A DNA stretch of 64,000 bases, from positions 1,736,001-1,800,000 of the forward strand of contig NZ_CP109460.1 of NCBI RefSeq assembly GCF_036227565.1, in the 5' to 3' direction. The stretch's first letter is position 1; each line of letters begins with the position of its first letter. This stretch comes from Streptomyces sp. NBC_01454 (lineage in GTDB: Bacteria; Actinomycetota; Actinomycetes; Streptomycetales; Streptomycetaceae). The translations under genes were made by a program, and so were the position numbers. Below are positions 26,272 to 35,502 of this stretch, piece after piece. The notes under the pieces are model-generated. The model made no database searches and had not been told where the DNA came from. It was given only the letters and a program-made list of their open reading frames with translations.

Positions 26272-26886
26272 ATGACGTACAGGCGCTCAACGTTGGCTCT
26301 GGCGGTGCTGTCCCTGCTGGCCGAGGTGGACCACCAGCAGCAGCCCGGCATGCACCCCTACAAGATGCAGCGGTTGATGAAGGACCGCGGCAAGGGCGAA
26401 GTGGTCAACGTGGGCCAGCGGGCCAGCCTCTACCGCACCATCGACCGCCTGCACCGCAAGGGGCTGATCGAGGTGCGGGAGAACAGCCGCGAGCACAACC
26501 GCCCCGAGCGGACGCTCTACGCCCTCACGGACGAGGGGCGTGCCGTGTGGCGCGAATGGATGCTCGACGCGCTGGCGGCTCCGACCCGCGAGTACCCGGA
26601 GTTCCTGGCCGCCATGGCGTTCGTCCCCCTCCTCGAACCCGGCGAGGTGGCCGAACAACTGGAGAAGCGCCGGACCAACCTCGCCACCGAACTGGCCCGG
26701 CTCGACACGCAGATCGCGGCGTCGGGCGAATGGGGCCGGCTGTTCACCCTGGAAATGGAGTGCATGCGGGCCACGACCGCCGCGGAGCTGGACTGGGTGG
26801 AATCGGTGATCGCGGACCTGCACTCCGGGCGCATCACCTGGACCAAGGAGTGGCTGGCCGCGATGGCGGCCGCCCACGCCCGCTAG
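26272..26886 (+). CDS. PadR-family transcriptional regulator
   Basis: A 204-residue PadR protein. The N-terminal winged helix (residues about 1-90: LALAVLSLLAEVDH...HPYKMQRLMKDRGKGEVVNVGQRASLYRTIDRLHRKGLIEV) matches PadR and is followed by the TLYALTDEGRAVWREWM wing strand. The C-terminal helical Vir_act_alpha_C-like domain contains LEKRRTNLATELARLDTQI. It lies 78 bp before the FAD monooxygenase in the same direction. The operator-like motif in its own promoter recurs upstream of the dehydrogenase at 62677, suggesting both are targets. The ligand may be the pathway product. Confidence 0.88.
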   Translation: MTYRRSTLALAVLSLLAEVDHQQQPGMHPYKMQRLMKDRGKGEVVNVGQRASLYRTIDRLHRKGLIEVRENSREHNRPERTLYALTDEGRAVWREWMLDALAAPTREYPEFLAAMAFVPLLEPGEVAEQLEKRRTNLATELARLDTQIAASGEWGRLFTLEMECMRATTAAELDWVESVIADLHSGRITWTKEWLAAMAAAHAR

Positions 26887-26964
26887 GACCTGTCCGCGGC
26901 GTGTCCGTCACGCCCCGGACCACGGCGCCGACGCGCCGCCACCATGACGAAATGGGAGACCACA

Positions 26965-28338
26965 ATGCCCGGTTTACCTTTGCATGTCATCATCATCGGC
27001 GCCGGCACGGGCGGGCTCTGCCTCGCGCAGGGCCTCAAGCGGGCGGGCGTCAGCGTCGCGGTGTACGAGCGCGACCGCACCCGCCGCGACGGTCTGCAGG
27101 GCTACCGGGTCGGCATCGACGCCGACGGCAAGCGGGCGCTGCGGGCCAACCTGTCACCGGAGCTGTACGACACCTTCCTCACCACCTGCGCCCAACGCCC
27201 CCTGTACGGCAACCAGATGACACACGAGAAGAAGTTCCTCTTCTCGGCCGGACCCGAGGTGCTGAAGGCGGAGGACCAGCCGTCGGAGGATGACGCCGAC
27301 GAGTCGGTGAGCCGCATGACGCTGCGTCAGGTCCTGCTGACGGGCGTGGAGGACGTCGTCCACTTCGACAAGCGCTTCACCCACTACGAGCAGCACGCCG
27401 ACGGACGGGTCACCGCGTTCTTCGCGGACGGCGAGTCCGCCACCGGCGATGTCCTCGTGGGCGCCGAGGGGGCCAACTCCCCCGTCCGCAAGCAGTATCT
27501 GCCGCACGCGAAGCTGGTCGACACCGGGCTGATCGGTATCACCGGCAAGACCCCGCTCACCGACGAGACCCGGGCGCTGCTGCCCAAGGAGGTGAGGGAG
27601 GGCGTCACCATGGTGCACGGCCCCAAGGGGTTCATGTGCATCCTGCATGTGATGCGCTTCAAGTGGGACGAGGACGGCAAGCCGCGGGTGGGCATCGGCA
27701 GCACCGACGCGGAGGCGCTGCGCGCCTGGCCCGGGATGCTCTACGACAACAGCCGCGACTACATCATGTGGGGCTTCGCCGCGTCGGAGAAGTGGCTGCC
27801 GAAGGACGTCACCCAGCTGCGCGGCGCCCGGATCCAGCAGCTCGTGATGGAGAAGACCACCTCGTGGCACCCCGACTACCGGCGGATCTTCTCGCTCGGG
27901 GACCCGGACAGCAGCTTCCCCCTGGTGATCCGGACGTCCGAGCCGATCGACCCGTGGAAGCCCAGCAGCGTCACGCTCATCGGTGACGCCATCCACACCA
28001 TGACGCCGGGCCGCGGGGTGGGCGCCAACACCGCGCTGCGCGACGCCCGGCTGCTCACCCGCAAGCTGGCCGCCGCGAGCCGTGGAGAGCTGTCCCTCCT
28101 CGACGCGGTGGGCGGGTACGAGTCCACCATGACGTCCTACGCCTGGGACGCCGTCATCAAGTCCCGGGCCCAGATGGACGGTCACTCCGTCATGCACAAG
28201 GGTGATCTGCTCGGCACCCTGGCCCGGACGGGCATGCGCACCGCGATGCGCACGATGAACCATCTGCCGCCGGTCAAGCGCAAGATGGTCCTCGCGGAGA
28301 GCTCGTTTCGCGGCGCCGGCCGCGAGGACGAGGACTGA
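26965..28338 (+). CDS. FAD-dependent monooxygenase of the polyketide cluster
   Basis: A 457-residue single-component flavin monooxygenase. The FAD dinucleotide site is IIIGAGTGGLCLAQGLKRAG at the N-terminus, GDVLVGAEGANSPVRKQY near 150-170 fits the DG-type motif, and TLIGDAIHTMTPGRGVGANTALRDA (about 330-355) is the second FAD site. Such enzymes hydroxylate aromatic rings or carry out Baeyer-Villiger oxidation in type II polyketide pathways. ATG 26965 is preferred because GGGAG precedes it; ATG 26944 is an alternative. Codon 4 is TTA. Being next to padR, it may be regulated separately from the SARP-driven genes. Confidence 0.85.
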   Translation: MPGLPLHVIIIGAGTGGLCLAQGLKRAGVSVAVYERDRTRRDGLQGYRVGIDADGKRALRANLSPELYDTFLTTCAQRPLYGNQMTHEKKFLFSAGPEVLKAEDQPSEDDADESVSRMTLRQVLLTGVEDVVHFDKRFTHYEQHADGRVTAFFADGESATGDVLVGAEGANSPVRKQYLPHAKLVDTGLIGITGKTPLTDETRALLPKEVREGVTMVHGPKGFMCILHVMRFKWDEDGKPRVGIGSTDAEALRAWPGMLYDNSRDYIMWGFAASEKWLPKDVTQLRGARIQQLVMEKTTSWHPDYRRIFSLGDPDSSFPLVIRTSEPIDPWKPSSVTLIGDAIHTMTPGRGVGANTALRDARLLTRKLAAASRGELSLLDAVGGYESTMTSYAWDAVIKSRAQMDGHSVMHKGDLLGTLARTGMRTAMRTMNHLPPVKRKMVLAESSFRGAGREDED

Positions 28339-28369
28339 TCCGCCGGGCCGCCGGGACGCCTCACGCGTC

Positions 28370-28404
28370 GTCCGGAACACGCGGGTCCGCCGCGTGTTCC
28401 GGAC
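28370..28404. terminator. Bidirectional terminator between FAD monooxygenase and ABM operon
   Basis: A perfect 15-bp stem (GTCCGGAACACGCGG / CCGCGTGTTCCGGAC) with a 5-nt loop between convergent transcription units. The following 170 bp to the stop of the ABM gene contain an open frame but no supported gene. Confidence 0.8.
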
Positions 28405-28573
28405 AGGTCACGGGGCCCGCGGGTCGCCGGGTTCCGGCTCCTCCTCCGGCGGCGGGAGCAGCGGCACGCCGACCAGCCATCCGGTGGAGTGCCCCAGGAC
28501 GGCCAGCATGTTCAGCACGGCGCGCCCCGCGGCGCGCCACGGCCCCACGGCCGCCTTTGTCCGTCCCCGGCGG

Positions 28574-28876
28574 TCAGTAGGCCGCGGTGACATGGAAGAT
28601 CTCGAACGGGCGGCCTCCGTCGTGGTCGCGGAACGGGCGCAGCGGTGAGGTGCTGTCCCGGTGTGCGGCGCCGGCCTCCCAGCTGCGGAACGCGGCCGCG
28701 TCCCGCCACCGGCTGACCACCACGAAGACGCCGTCGTCGCGCATACCCCGCCACAGCTCGTTGCCGAGCATGCCCGCCACACCGGCCAGTTCCTTGCTGA
28801 CCCGGTGGTAGGCGCTCTCGATCGCCGCGGCGTCCTCGGCCACGTGCCGGACGACCACCCGGACCTCCCCGCTCAT
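28574..28876 (-). CDS. Antibiotic biosynthesis monooxygenase (ABM) domain protein
   Basis: A 100-residue ferredoxin-like-fold protein: VRVVVRHVAEDAAAIESAYHRVSKELAGVAGMLGNELWRG, VFVVVSRWRDAAAFRSWEAG. This is the ABM pattern of cofactor-free quinone-forming oxygenases such as TcmH, ActVA-Orf6 and related proteins. It is the last gene of the minimal-PKS operon and its ATG overlaps the stop of a second ABM protein (ATGA), so the two may form a heterodimer or act in series. The likely job is oxidation of an anthrone or naphthacene-like ring to a quinone. Confidence 0.82.
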   Translation of the reverse strand: MSGEVRVVVRHVAEDAAAIESAYHRVSKELAGVAGMLGNELWRGMRDDGVFVVVSRWRDAAAFRSWEAGAAHRDSTSPLRPFRDHDGGRPFEIFHVTAAY

Positions 28877-29232
28877 CCCGCGGCCTCCCAGTCGCGGTGG
28901 CCGGCCGACGCGTCCGGGTCCGCCGTGAGGTGGGCGACGACCGTCATCGTGGTCATCGAGCCGTCGCTGCGGTAGGGGTGCAGATGGCGGCGGTGGTCCA
29001 GGTGGCGCCGGCTGGTCTCGAACTCCCGGAAGCGGGGCTCGTCCACCCAGTCGCTGACGATGTAGTAGACGCCCTCCTCGTCGAGGCTGCGGGAGAGCCA
29101 CTGCCCCAGGTTGGCGGGGTGGGAGGTGACCGACGCACCGACGTCCCGCCAGACCTTCTCGAAGTCCTGCTCCCTGCCCGGCTTGATCTGCATCCGCAGC
29201 ATCACCCGGAACGGCTGCGCCGCCCCGCCCAT
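28873..29232 (-). CDS. Antibiotic biosynthesis monooxygenase (ABM) domain protein, second copy
   Basis: A 119-residue ABM protein: FRVMLRMQIKPGREQDFEKVWRDVG, GQWLSRSLDEEGVYYIVSDWVDEPRFREFETS. The C-terminal HLDHRRHLHPYRSDGSM is His-rich and resembles polyketide-cluster oxygenases/cyclases of the SnoaB/TcmH type. Its start overlaps the ketoreductase stop (TGATG) and its end overlaps the next ABM gene, so translation is coupled throughout. An oxygenase role is most likely; a cyclase role cannot be excluded. Confidence 0.8.
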   Translation of the reverse strand: MGGAAQPFRVMLRMQIKPGREQDFEKVWRDVGASVTSHPANLGQWLSRSLDEEGVYYIVSDWVDEPRFREFETSRRHLDHRRHLHPYRSDGSMTTMTVVAHLTADPDASAGHRDWEAAG

Positions 29233-29984
29233 CAGGAGATCCCCCCGTCAACGGCGAGGGTGGCGCCGGTGACGTAGCTGGAGAGGTCGCTGGCCAGCCA
29301 GAGCACCGCCGCCGCGATCTCGTCGGGGGTGCCGAGCCGGCCGAGGGCCGTCTTGGCGCCGTAGCGGGCGCGCATCGCCGCCGCCTGCTCCGGGCTCATC
29401 GCGTCCAGGGCCTCGGTCGCGATGACGCCGGCGGCGAGCACGTTGAAGCGCAGGCCGCGGGAGCCGAACTCCTTGGCCAGCGAACGGGTCAGGCCGCGCA
29501 GCGCCGCCTTGGTGGCGGTGTAGTGCGCGCGCAGCGGGATGCCGACCTCGGAGGACTTGGAGCCGAGGCTGATGACCGAGGCGCGTTCGCCGAGTATCGG
29601 CAGGGCGTGCTGGATGACCAGGTGGGCGGCGGTGAGGTTGGTGTCGATGATCCGCTGCCACTCGGCGAGCGGCAGCTCGCCGTAGGGCACATGGCTGATG
29701 GCACCGGCGTTGTTGACGACGACGTCGAGGGTGCCCAGCCAGTCGGCGCACTCCCGGAGCAGGCCGGCGATCTGCTCGGGGTCGGCGAGGTCGGCGCGCA
29801 GCACATGGTGGTTGCCGCCGGTCTCCTTCAACGCGCTCTCCAGGGAGGCGACGGCGTCGCCCTCCTGGCGGTGGCAGGTGACGACGTCCACGCCGGCCCG
29901 GGCGAGGGCCAGCACCACGGCGCGTCCGATGCCGCGGGTACCGCCGGTGACCAGAGCCTTCTTGCCCTCCAGGTTGAGTTGCAC
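29232..29984 (-). CDS. SDR-family ketoreductase of the polyketide cluster
   Basis: A 250-residue classical SDR. The NADPH site is [23 protein letters not shown], followed by NNAG, the catalytic Ser near SLGSKSSE and [11 protein letters not shown] with Tyr/Lys; it ends [12 protein letters not shown]. FabG-like reductases of this type reduce a keto group of the nascent or folded polyketide. A close relative is encoded at 58024-58761, so two reductions or two regiochemistries are likely. GTG start with GAAGGGAAGG upstream. Confidence 0.87.
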   Translation of the reverse strand: MQLNLEGKKALVTGGTRGIGRAVVLALARAGVDVVTCHRQEGDAVASLESALKETGGNHHVLRADLADPEQIAGLLRECADWLGTLDVVVNNAGAISHVPYGELPLAEWQRIIDTNLTAAHLVIQHALPILGERASVISLGSKSSEVGIPLRAHYTATKAALRGLTRSLAKEFGSRGLRFNVLAAGVIATEALDAMSPEQAAAMRARYGAKTALGRLGTPDEIAAAVLWLASDLSSYVTGATLAVDGGIS

Positions 29985-30029
29985 AGCAGCCTTCCCTTCA
30001 TGAGAGGTGGTGGGGGACGGCGCGCCCGT

Positions 30030-30491
30030 TCACAGCAGCAGGCCGCATCCCAGGCAGTTGGTGAGCAGCGCGGCGACGGCGAGGACGCAGCGGCCGCGGT
30101 TCCACACCCCCCAGCGCGGGCGGGGGTCGCGGTCGGCGAAGTCCGGCGGGAGCGCCTGCGGGTCCAGCGCGCGGATCCACCGGTTGACCGGCACGTTCCG
30201 GGTGACCGAGATGACGACCGCGGCCAGCACCAGCGGCACGCTCACGCCGAACGCCCAGCGGGCCGCGGCATGGGCCGCCCCGGCGGCGAGGACGAGGTCG
30301 CCGAGCACCGTGCCGAGGAAGCACACGGGCATGAACGGGTCGTAGCGGGTGGCGAAGAAGGCGTGGGCGTGGACGTAGCGCCGCGGCGGCAGGGAGGCCA
30401 GCAGGGGCCAGCCGCCGAGCTGGGTGCCCACCAGAACGCCCGCCGCCAGGCCGTTGGCGAGCAGGACGAGGGGCACGACGAGGGCCGTCAC
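30030..30491 (-). CDS. Anthrone oxygenase-like DUF1772 membrane protein
   Basis: A 153-residue protein with four hydrophobic helices. The DUF1772 hallmark ISVTRNVPVNRWIRALDP (about residues 95-112) is present, as is YVHAHAFFATRYDPFMP. This family includes the fungal anthrone oxygenase group and is recurrent in aromatic polyketide clusters, where it is thought to oxidise anthrones or quinols at the membrane. A paralogue with the matching NVPINRRVKGIDP motif lies at 54425-54880. It stands between aromatase and ketoreductase in the core operon. Confidence 0.8.
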   Translation of the reverse strand: MTALVVPLVLLANGLAAGVLVGTQLGGWPLLASLPPRRYVHAHAFFATRYDPFMPVCFLGTVLGDLVLAAGAAHAAARWAFGVSVPLVLAAVVISVTRNVPVNRWIRALDPQALPPDFADRDPRPRWGVWNRGRCVLAVAALLTNCLGCGLLL

Positions 30492-30503
30492 GTCCGCCCC
30501 TGC

Positions 30504-30971
30504 TCAGCGGGTGGCGGAGGTGCGCCGGGCGGCCGTCTCGATCTGCTCCTTGACGCGCCGCATCTGGGTGCCCGTGTTGGTGTCCAGCCGGGCGGTCATG
30601 GCGGCGTCGTCCATCGGCAGACCGGGTTTGAGCTCGAAGTCCTGGACCCAGCGCATGTGCACGCCGTCGTTCTCCCGGGTGAACTCCCAGTAGATCCACA
30701 TGTACTTGAAGTTCCCCCTCTCCACGCGGCGGGAGTGCACCACATGGGCGTCCGGGTCGCTGATCCGCTCCGAGACCCAGCTCCATGTCGTGCCGTTCTC
30801 GTCGGGGTGCAGCGACAGCCGGAACCGGACGCGGTTGCCCTCCCGCTCCAGCACGGTGGCCTCCGCGTACTCGCTGTACAGCGTCGTCCACGAGGGGACG
30901 TCGTTGGTCATCGCCCACACCAGGGACAGCGGTGCGTCGATCACGATGGTGTTGTCGACGTGTCCTGACAT
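30504..30971 (-). CDS. Polyketide aromatase/cyclase (SRPBCC, monodomain)
   Basis: A 155-residue START/Bet v1-like protein: NTIVIDAPLSLVWAMTNDVPSWTTLYSEYAEATVLEREGN, GTTWSWVSERISDPDAHVVHSRRVERGNFKYMWIYWEF. The pattern matches TcmN-N-terminal/WhiE-ORFVI/ZhuI-type aromatases that guide first-ring cyclisation of an ACP-bound poly-beta-ketone. It is a single domain, unlike the didomain aromatases of reduced octaketides, and it lies 2 bp after the ACP gene. This type is typical of longer, mostly unreduced chains and pentangular polyphenols. Confidence 0.9.
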   Translation of the reverse strand: MSGHVDNTIVIDAPLSLVWAMTNDVPSWTTLYSEYAEATVLEREGNRVRFRLSLHPDENGTTWSWVSERISDPDAHVVHSRRVERGNFKYMWIYWEFTRENDGVHMRWVQDFELKPGLPMDDAAMTARLDTNTGTQMRRVKEQIETAARRTSATR

Positions 30972-30973
30972 GC

Positions 30974-31234
30974 TCAGCTCCCCGCTTCGGTCAGTGCCTG
31001 GTTGACACAGGCCACGAAGGCGCCCGGGCTCGGTGCCTCCAGGGCCAGTTCGTCGGCGATGGGGACCCCCACCGCGCGCTGTACCTGGCTCGCCAGTTCC
31101 AGTACGGCGAGCGAGTCGTAGCCCAGGTCGGAGAACGTGACGTCGGCGATGTCCCCCGACAGGTCCACCGACTCGTCCACCCCCACGCTGTCCCGCATCA
31201 CCACGCGGAGGTCATCCAGCGTGTAGCCGCTCAT
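30974..31234 (-). CDS. Type II PKS acyl carrier protein
   Basis: An 86-residue carrier protein with the phosphopantetheine site in LGYDSLAVLELASQVQ (Ser41). The helical layout and acidic surface are typical. It tethers the growing polyketide chain for KS-alpha/KS-beta. The ATG overlaps the KS-beta stop (ATGA), ensuring stoichiometric expression. It is the only ACP gene in the window, so there is no separate starter-unit ACP. Confidence 0.95.
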   Translation of the reverse strand: MSGYTLDDLRVVMRDSVGVDESVDLSGDIADVTFSDLGYDSLAVLELASQVQRAVGVPIADELALEAPSPGAFVACVNQALTEAGS

Positions 31235-32481
31235 CCCGTCTCCTCTCCTTCGTCGTTCGCGCCGGACCCGGCCCGGCGCAGGACCATGGCCGAGGTGAAG
31301 CCGCCGTACCCGCGGGCGAGGACGACCGCGACCCGCAGTCGCCGGCGGCGCGGGGCCGCGGTGACCAGGTCGATGTCGCAGCCGGGCGCCGGGCGGGTGC
31401 ATCCCGCCGTGTGCGGGATGACGCCGTCGCGCAGGGCGAGCAGCGCGGTGGCCACGTCGAGTGCCGCGCCGCCGCCGTAGAGCCGTCCGGTCAGGGCCTT
31501 GGGCACCGTCACCGGCACCGCGTACGGCCCGAAGACGGCGCTGATCGCCCGGGCTTCGGTGAGGTCGCGTTCCGGCACCCCGCTGCCGTCCGCGAAGACG
31601 ACGTCCACCTCGCCCGGAGCGGTCCCGGCGTCCTCCAAAGCGCGTTCCAGGGTGCGCCGCAGGACCGGCGGGCGGGCCGAGCCCGGGGGCGGGTCGAAGC
31701 CGGCGGCGTAGCCGGCGATGACGCCGTACCCGGCGCCGGCCGGGACCGACGAGGCGTCCTGGGCGACCAGGATCGCCCCGCCCTCGCCCGGGACGGCGCC
31801 GCGCGCGTCCTGGTCGAAAGGGAGGTAGGCGCGGGCCGGGTCCTCCACGGTGGACAGCTGGCCGCCGGGCAGCTGGGCGGTGAGACCGTAGGGGCACAGG
31901 GAGGCGTCCGTGCCGCCGGTGACGACCAGTCGCACGTCGTCCCGCAGCAGGCGCCGGGCCTGGCCGATCGCGTCGAGCCCGCCCGCCTGCTCGCAGGCGA
32001 GGACGCCGCACGGTCCGCGCATCCCGTGCCGGATGGAGATCTGGCCCGTGGTGGCGGCGTAGAACCAGGCGATCGACTGGTACGCGCCGACCCACGACGG
32101 GCCGTGGCGGTAGAGGCGTTCCATCTCGTGCTGCCCGAACTCGGTCCCGCCCGAGGAACTCGCGGTGACCACCGCCATGGTGTATTCGGGGAGGGCGGCC
32201 GGGTCGACGCCGGCGTCCGCCAGCGCGGCCTGTGCGGCCCACAGGGCCAGGTGCGTCCAGCGGTCGGTCTGCGGGACGAGCCGGCGGGGCAGCGTCTCCA
32301 GGGCGTCGAAGCCCGGTACTTCACCGGCCAGCCGGACCGGGTAGGGCGAGGGGTCGAAGCGGCTGAGGGCACCGATGCCCGACTTCCCCGCCAGCACGGC
32401 CTGCCAGTGCGCGTCCGCGCCGAGACCGGTGGGCGCGATCACGCCGATGCCGGTGACGACGGCTGCCCGGGGCGCGGTCAC
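31231..32481 (-). CDS. Ketosynthase beta / chain length factor
   Basis: A 416-residue KAS-fold protein that partners KS-alpha. The position of the catalytic cysteine is glutamine ([15 protein letters not shown] aligned to [13 protein letters not shown]), the hallmark of a chain length factor that also decarboxylates malonyl-[34 protein letters not shown] and [15 protein letters not shown] are conserved. The GTG start overlaps the KS-alpha stop. Chain length (dodeca- or trideca-ketide expected for this cluster type) cannot be read reliably by eye. Confidence 0.95.
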   Translation of the reverse strand: MTAPRAAVVTGIGVIAPTGLGADAHWQAVLAGKSGIGALSRFDPSPYPVRLAGEVPGFDALETLPRRLVPQTDRWTHLALWAAQAALADAGVDPAALPEYTMAVVTASSSGGTEFGQHEMERLYRHGPSWVGAYQSIAWFYAATTGQISIRHGMRGPCGVLACEQAGGLDAIGQARRLLRDDVRLVVTGGTDASLCPYGLTAQLPGGQLSTVEDPARAYLPFDQDARGAVPGEGGAILVAQDASSVPAGAGYGVIAGYAAGFDPPPGSARPPVLRRTLERALEDAGTAPGEVDVVFADGSGVPERDLTEARAISAVFGPYAVPVTVPKALTGRLYGGGAALDVATALLALRDGVIPHTAGCTRPAPGCDIDLVTAAPRRRRLRVAVVLARGYGGFTSAMVLRRAGSGANDEGEETG

Positions 32482-33770
32482 GGCCGCCCCCTTCCGGCGG
32501 GCGCCCGCCCGGTGCCGGGGCGGGACAGCACGGTGGCGCTCTGGAACCCGCCGAATCCGCTGCCGACGCTCAGGATGGTGTGCATACGGTGTTCCCGCGC
32601 GGTCAGGGGCACATAGTCGAGGTCGCACTCGGCGTCGCGGGTCCGCAGGTTGGCGGTGGGCGGGACCACCTGCTCGCGCAGGGCGAGGGCGCACGCGGCG
32701 ACCTCGAGCGATCCGATGGCGCCGAGCGAGTGCCCGATCATGGACTTGATGGAGCTGACCGGTACCTCGTAGGCGTGTGCGCCCAGGCTGCGTTTGAAGG
32801 CGGCCGTCTCGTGCCGGTCGTTCTGCCGGGTGCCGGAGCCGTGGGCGTTGACGTAGTCGACCGCGGACGGCGCGAGGCGGGCCCGCCGCAGTGCGGTGGT
32901 GATCGCCTCGGCCATCTCGCGGCCGTCGGGGCGCAGTCCGGTCATGTGGTGGGCGTTGCTGCGGCTGGCGAAGCCGGCGATCTCCGCGTAGACCCGTGCG
33001 CCGCGGGCCCGCGCCGCGCCGGCGCGCTCCAGGACCAGGACCGCCGCGCCCTCACCGAGGACGAAGCCGTCGCGGTCGGCGTCGAACGGGCGGGAGGCGT
33101 GCGCGGGGTCGTCGTTGTTGGGGGAGGTGGCCCGGATGGCGTCGAAGCAGGCCGAGGTGATGGGCGAGAGCGGCGCGTCGGTCGCCCCGGCGAGGACGAC
33201 GTCGGCGGAGCCCTCCTCGATGAGCTGGGCGCCGTGCCCGACCGCGTCCAGGCCCGAGGTGCAGCCGGTGGAGACCAGCGCCACCGGCCCCTCCGCCGCC
33301 ACCTCTCGGGCCACCTCCACGGCCAGCGAGCTGGGCACCATGTAGCCGTAGAGGTGCGGCACGCCGTAGGTGTGGTCCACCAGCCAGTTCCGCCCGTCGT
33401 CGGACAGGACCTGGTACTCGCGCTCCAGGCTGGTGGTGCACCCCACGGCGCTGCCCAGGGAGACCGCCACCCGCCCGGGGTCGTCCGCCGGCATGGCGAG
33501 CCCGCTGTCCGCCAGCGCCTCGCGCGCGCTGACCACGGCGAACTGCGCCGCCCGGTCCATCCGCCTGACCTCCTGGTGCGTCAGGCCGCACGCCCCCGGG
33601 TCGAAGTCGACCTCGGCGGCGATACGGGAGCGGAACGCGGCCGGGTCGAAGCCGGTGATGCGCCGGGTGGCGGTGCGGCCGGCGGCCAGCAGCTCCCAGA
33701 ACGCCTCCCGCCCGACCGCGCCCGGTGCCACCACCCCGATACCGGTGATGACCGCCTTCTCAGCGCTCAC
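32478..33770 (-). CDS. Ketosynthase alpha (beta-ketoacyl synthase)
   Basis: A 430-residue condensing enzyme with an intact Cys-His-His set: Cys in [17 protein letters not shown] (about residue 170), His in [16 protein letters not shown] (about 310) and His in [17 protein letters not shown] (about 345). It catalyses iterative decarboxylative condensation of malonyl units on the ACP. It overlaps the cupin gene upstream and KS-beta downstream by 4 bp each. The [17 protein letters not shown] region resembles spore-pigment/pentangular KS-alphas. Confidence 0.96.
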   Translation of the reverse strand: MSAEKAVITGIGVVAPGAVGREAFWELLAAGRTATRRITGFDPAAFRSRIAAEVDFDPGACGLTHQEVRRMDRAAQFAVVSAREALADSGLAMPADDPGRVAVSLGSAVGCTTSLEREYQVLSDDGRNWLVDHTYGVPHLYGYMVPSSLAVEVAREVAAEGPVALVSTGCTSGLDAVGHGAQLIEEGSADVVLAGATDAPLSPITSACFDAIRATSPNNDDPAHASRPFDADRDGFVLGEGAAVLVLERAGAARARGARVYAEIAGFASRSNAHHMTGLRPDGREMAEAITTALRRARLAPSAVDYVNAHGSGTRQNDRHETAAFKRSLGAHAYEVPVSSIKSMIGHSLGAIGSLEVAACALALREQVVPPTANLRTRDAECDLDYVPLTAREHRMHTILSVGSGFGGFQSATVLSRPGTGRAPAGRGRP

Positions 33771-34195
33771 CGGTCCGCCCGGATGTCGGGGTGCGGCTCG
33801 TCGGCGGCGGCGACCGGCTCGGTGTCGACGTGGCCGAGCTCGGGGCGCGGAGCCAGCGGGGAGAGGTGGAAGACGCCGGTGGCGGGCTCCTCACCGGCGT
33901 TCACCAGCCGGTGGCGCACCCCGATCGGCACGAACAGCGAGTCCCCGGCGGCGAGCGCGACCGGCTCCCCGTCCATCGTCATCTCCAGTGCACCGCACAC
34001 CACATGGAGGAACTCCTCGGAGTACGGGTGGTAGTGCTCGGTGACGGCCTCGCCCGGGGCGAGGTGCAGCACACCCCCGAAGCCGGAGGTGCAGCCGACG
34101 GTCCGGGGGCTGAGCGTCACCCGCAGTTCGCCGCCCCTGCGGCGATTGGCGGGGACGTCGGCGGCGTTCAGCTTGCGGGGCCTTTCCGCGGTCAC
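33767..34195 (-). CDS. Cupin-fold polyketide cyclase-like protein
   Basis: A 142-residue single cupin. [49 protein letters not shown] supplies both cupin motifs with His/Glu metal ligands. It resembles WhiE-ORFII/SchB/CurC proteins encoded beside KS-alpha in spore-pigment and pentangular clusters, where a cyclase or oxygenase-helper role is proposed. GTG start; coupled to the TcmI-type cyclase and to KS-alpha by 4-bp overlaps. Confidence 0.87.
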   Translation of the reverse strand: MTAERPRKLNAADVPANRRRGGELRVTLSPRTVGCTSGFGGVLHLAPGEAVTEHYHPYSEEFLHVVCGALEMTMDGEPVALAAGDSLFVPIGVRHRLVNAGEEPATGVFHLSPLAPRPELGHVDTEPVAAADEPHPDIRADR

Positions 34196-34527
34196 CGGAT
34201 CCTCCCCTGCTCCGCTGTCCAGACGTAGAACGGGGACGCCATGGCGTCCTTGGGTTCCTTCCAGCCGGGGTCGTACGGCGACACGAACTCGCCGAGCCGG
34301 GTGTTGATGTCGGAGTAGAGCGGGTGGCTGCGCGCCCGGTAGAGGTTCGGGCCGATGTCCTCGTCCGCCTCGACCAGGTGGAAGTACAGGTCGTGGAAGG
34401 TGAACAGGGTCCTGCGGGACACGCCCACCATGTGCGGTAGTTCGGTCGCGTCCGACGCGCCGAAGACGTCCGCGATGCGCGCGGGGTCGTCGGTCTTCAG
34501 CCTGGCGACGATCAACGTGCGGTGCAC
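34192..34527 (-). CDS. TcmI-family polyketide cyclase
   Basis: A 111-residue ferredoxin-like dimeric cyclase: TLIVARLKTDDPARIADVFGASDATELPHMVGVSRRTLFTFHDLYFHLVEAD, PLYSDINTRLGEFVSPYDP. This is the TcmI/WhiE-ORFVII pattern; these enzymes close the last rings of tetracenomycin-type and pentangular chains. It is the first gene of the core operon, whose promoter region carries a SARP-type direct repeat at 34581-34598. Confidence 0.9.
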   Translation of the reverse strand: MHRTLIVARLKTDDPARIADVFGASDATELPHMVGVSRRTLFTFHDLYFHLVEADEDIGPNLYRARSHPLYSDINTRLGEFVSPYDPGWKEPKDAMASPFYVWTAEQGRIR

Positions 34528-34580
34528 ATCGCCCTCCTCAGGGGTGCGTGGGCTGTCCGGCCGACCGTCTCAGAGCGGCC

Positions 34581-34598
34581 TGGAAGCCGGCTGGAGGT
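34581..34598. promoter_or_regulatory. SARP-type operator C (core PKS operon)
   Basis: Heptamers TGGAAGC and TGGAGGT separated by CGGC (11-bp period), 54 bp upstream of the TcmI cyclase start. It matches sites at 35424, 51510 and 60274. Read toward the gene it is ACCTCCA-N4-GCTTCCA. Confidence 0.65.
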
Positions 34599-34642
34599 GC
34601 CGTCAATCGGGTGTGGAGCGGGGGCGGGGCGGTGCGGGTGCG

Positions 34643-35326
34643 CTACCACCCGACGATCCGCCCGCTGCGGAACAGCACCCCGGTGGGGCCGTCGTCGGGC
34701 AGCCCGAGGGCGTGCACGACATCGTCGGCGGCGCTCCGCACGGCGCCCCGGGCGTCCGGCATCATCCGGGTCCGGGTGGGCCCGGGGTTGACGGCGTTGA
34801 CGAGCACCCCGGTGCCGCGCGTCGCGGTGGCCAGCAGCGTGGTGAGCCCGTTGACGGCGGTCTTCGACAACGCGTAGCCGGGGGCGCCGGGGAACAGCCC
34901 GTTGGTGAACGTGCCCGTGCCGCTGGAGAGGAGGGCCACGCGCCCCCAGCCCCCGCGGACCATGTCGGGCACGAAGGTCTGGCAGACCCGCCAGGCGCCC
35001 AGGACGTTGACGTCGAGGGTGGCGCGGACCAGGTCGACCGGGACGGTCAGCGGGTCGTACCCCGCGTCCAGCAGCACGCCGGCGTTGCTCACCAGCGCGT
35101 CCACCGGGCCGGCCGCGGCGCGGGCGGCCGCCACGCTCTCGGGCAGGGTCACATCCAGGGGTACGCCGACAGCGTGGGGACCGGTCTCGGCGGCGGCGGT
35201 CCATGCCACGTCGCGGTCCCGGGCGGCGAGCACCACGCGCCATCCGGCGCGGTACAGGGCCCGGGCGGTGGCCAGGCCGATGCCGCGGTTGGCCCCGGTG
35301 ACCAGGGCGGTGCGGGGGGTCGTCAC
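34643..35326 (-). CDS. Short-chain dehydrogenase/reductase
   Basis: A 227-residue SDR. The cofactor site is TALVTGANRGIGLATARALYRAG, followed by LVSNAG, the Ser in LLSSGTGTFTNG and Tyr/Lys in GYALSKTAVNG. It is shorter than the two FabG-like reductases and lacks their VDGG terminus, so a different role (ring-stage or sugar-stage oxidoreduction) is likely. It starts (GTG) in a 176-bp spacer divergent from the glycosyltransferase that contains a SARP-type site, and ends 115 bp before the TcmI cyclase start. Confidence 0.85.
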   Translation of the reverse strand: MTTPRTALVTGANRGIGLATARALYRAGWRVVLAARDRDVAWTAAAETGPHAVGVPLDVTLPESVAAARAAAGPVDALVSNAGVLLDAGYDPLTVPVDLVRATLDVNVLGAWRVCQTFVPDMVRGGWGRVALLSSGTGTFTNGLFPGAPGYALSKTAVNGLTTLLATATRGTGVLVNAVNPGPTRTRMMPDARGAVRSAADDVVHALGLPDDGPTGVLFRSGRIVGW

Positions 35327-35423
35327 CGGTCTCCTCTCCGTGCGGACGGTTTCGGTGTGCGGACGGACGGGGGCTCACGATCCCCGTGCGGGCTCGACGC
35401 CCGGTGAGAGGGCGCCCGCCTCG

Positions 35424-35441
35424 GTGCCCAGCGGTCTTCGA
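35424..35441. promoter_or_regulatory. SARP-type operator D (glycosyltransferase/asnB operon)
   Basis: On the minus strand TCGAAGA-CCGC-TGGGCAC, the same 7-4-7 layout as the other three sites but oriented toward the plus-strand operon beginning at 35503, 61 bp away. It may also serve the divergent SDR. Confidence 0.6.
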
Positions 35442-35502
35442 GCCGGGCACGAGCGGCGCCGCACACGATGACCGGCAACCGCGGCGGGAAGGACGCACCG
35501 AG

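Noticed and set aside
28408..28570. Minus-strand frame ending LAVLGHSTGWLVGVPLLPPPEEEPEPGDP between the terminator and the ABM gene
   Set aside because: Its only long form runs antiparallel-frame through the ABM gene; no start with a ribosome site and no family match. Treated as non-coding.
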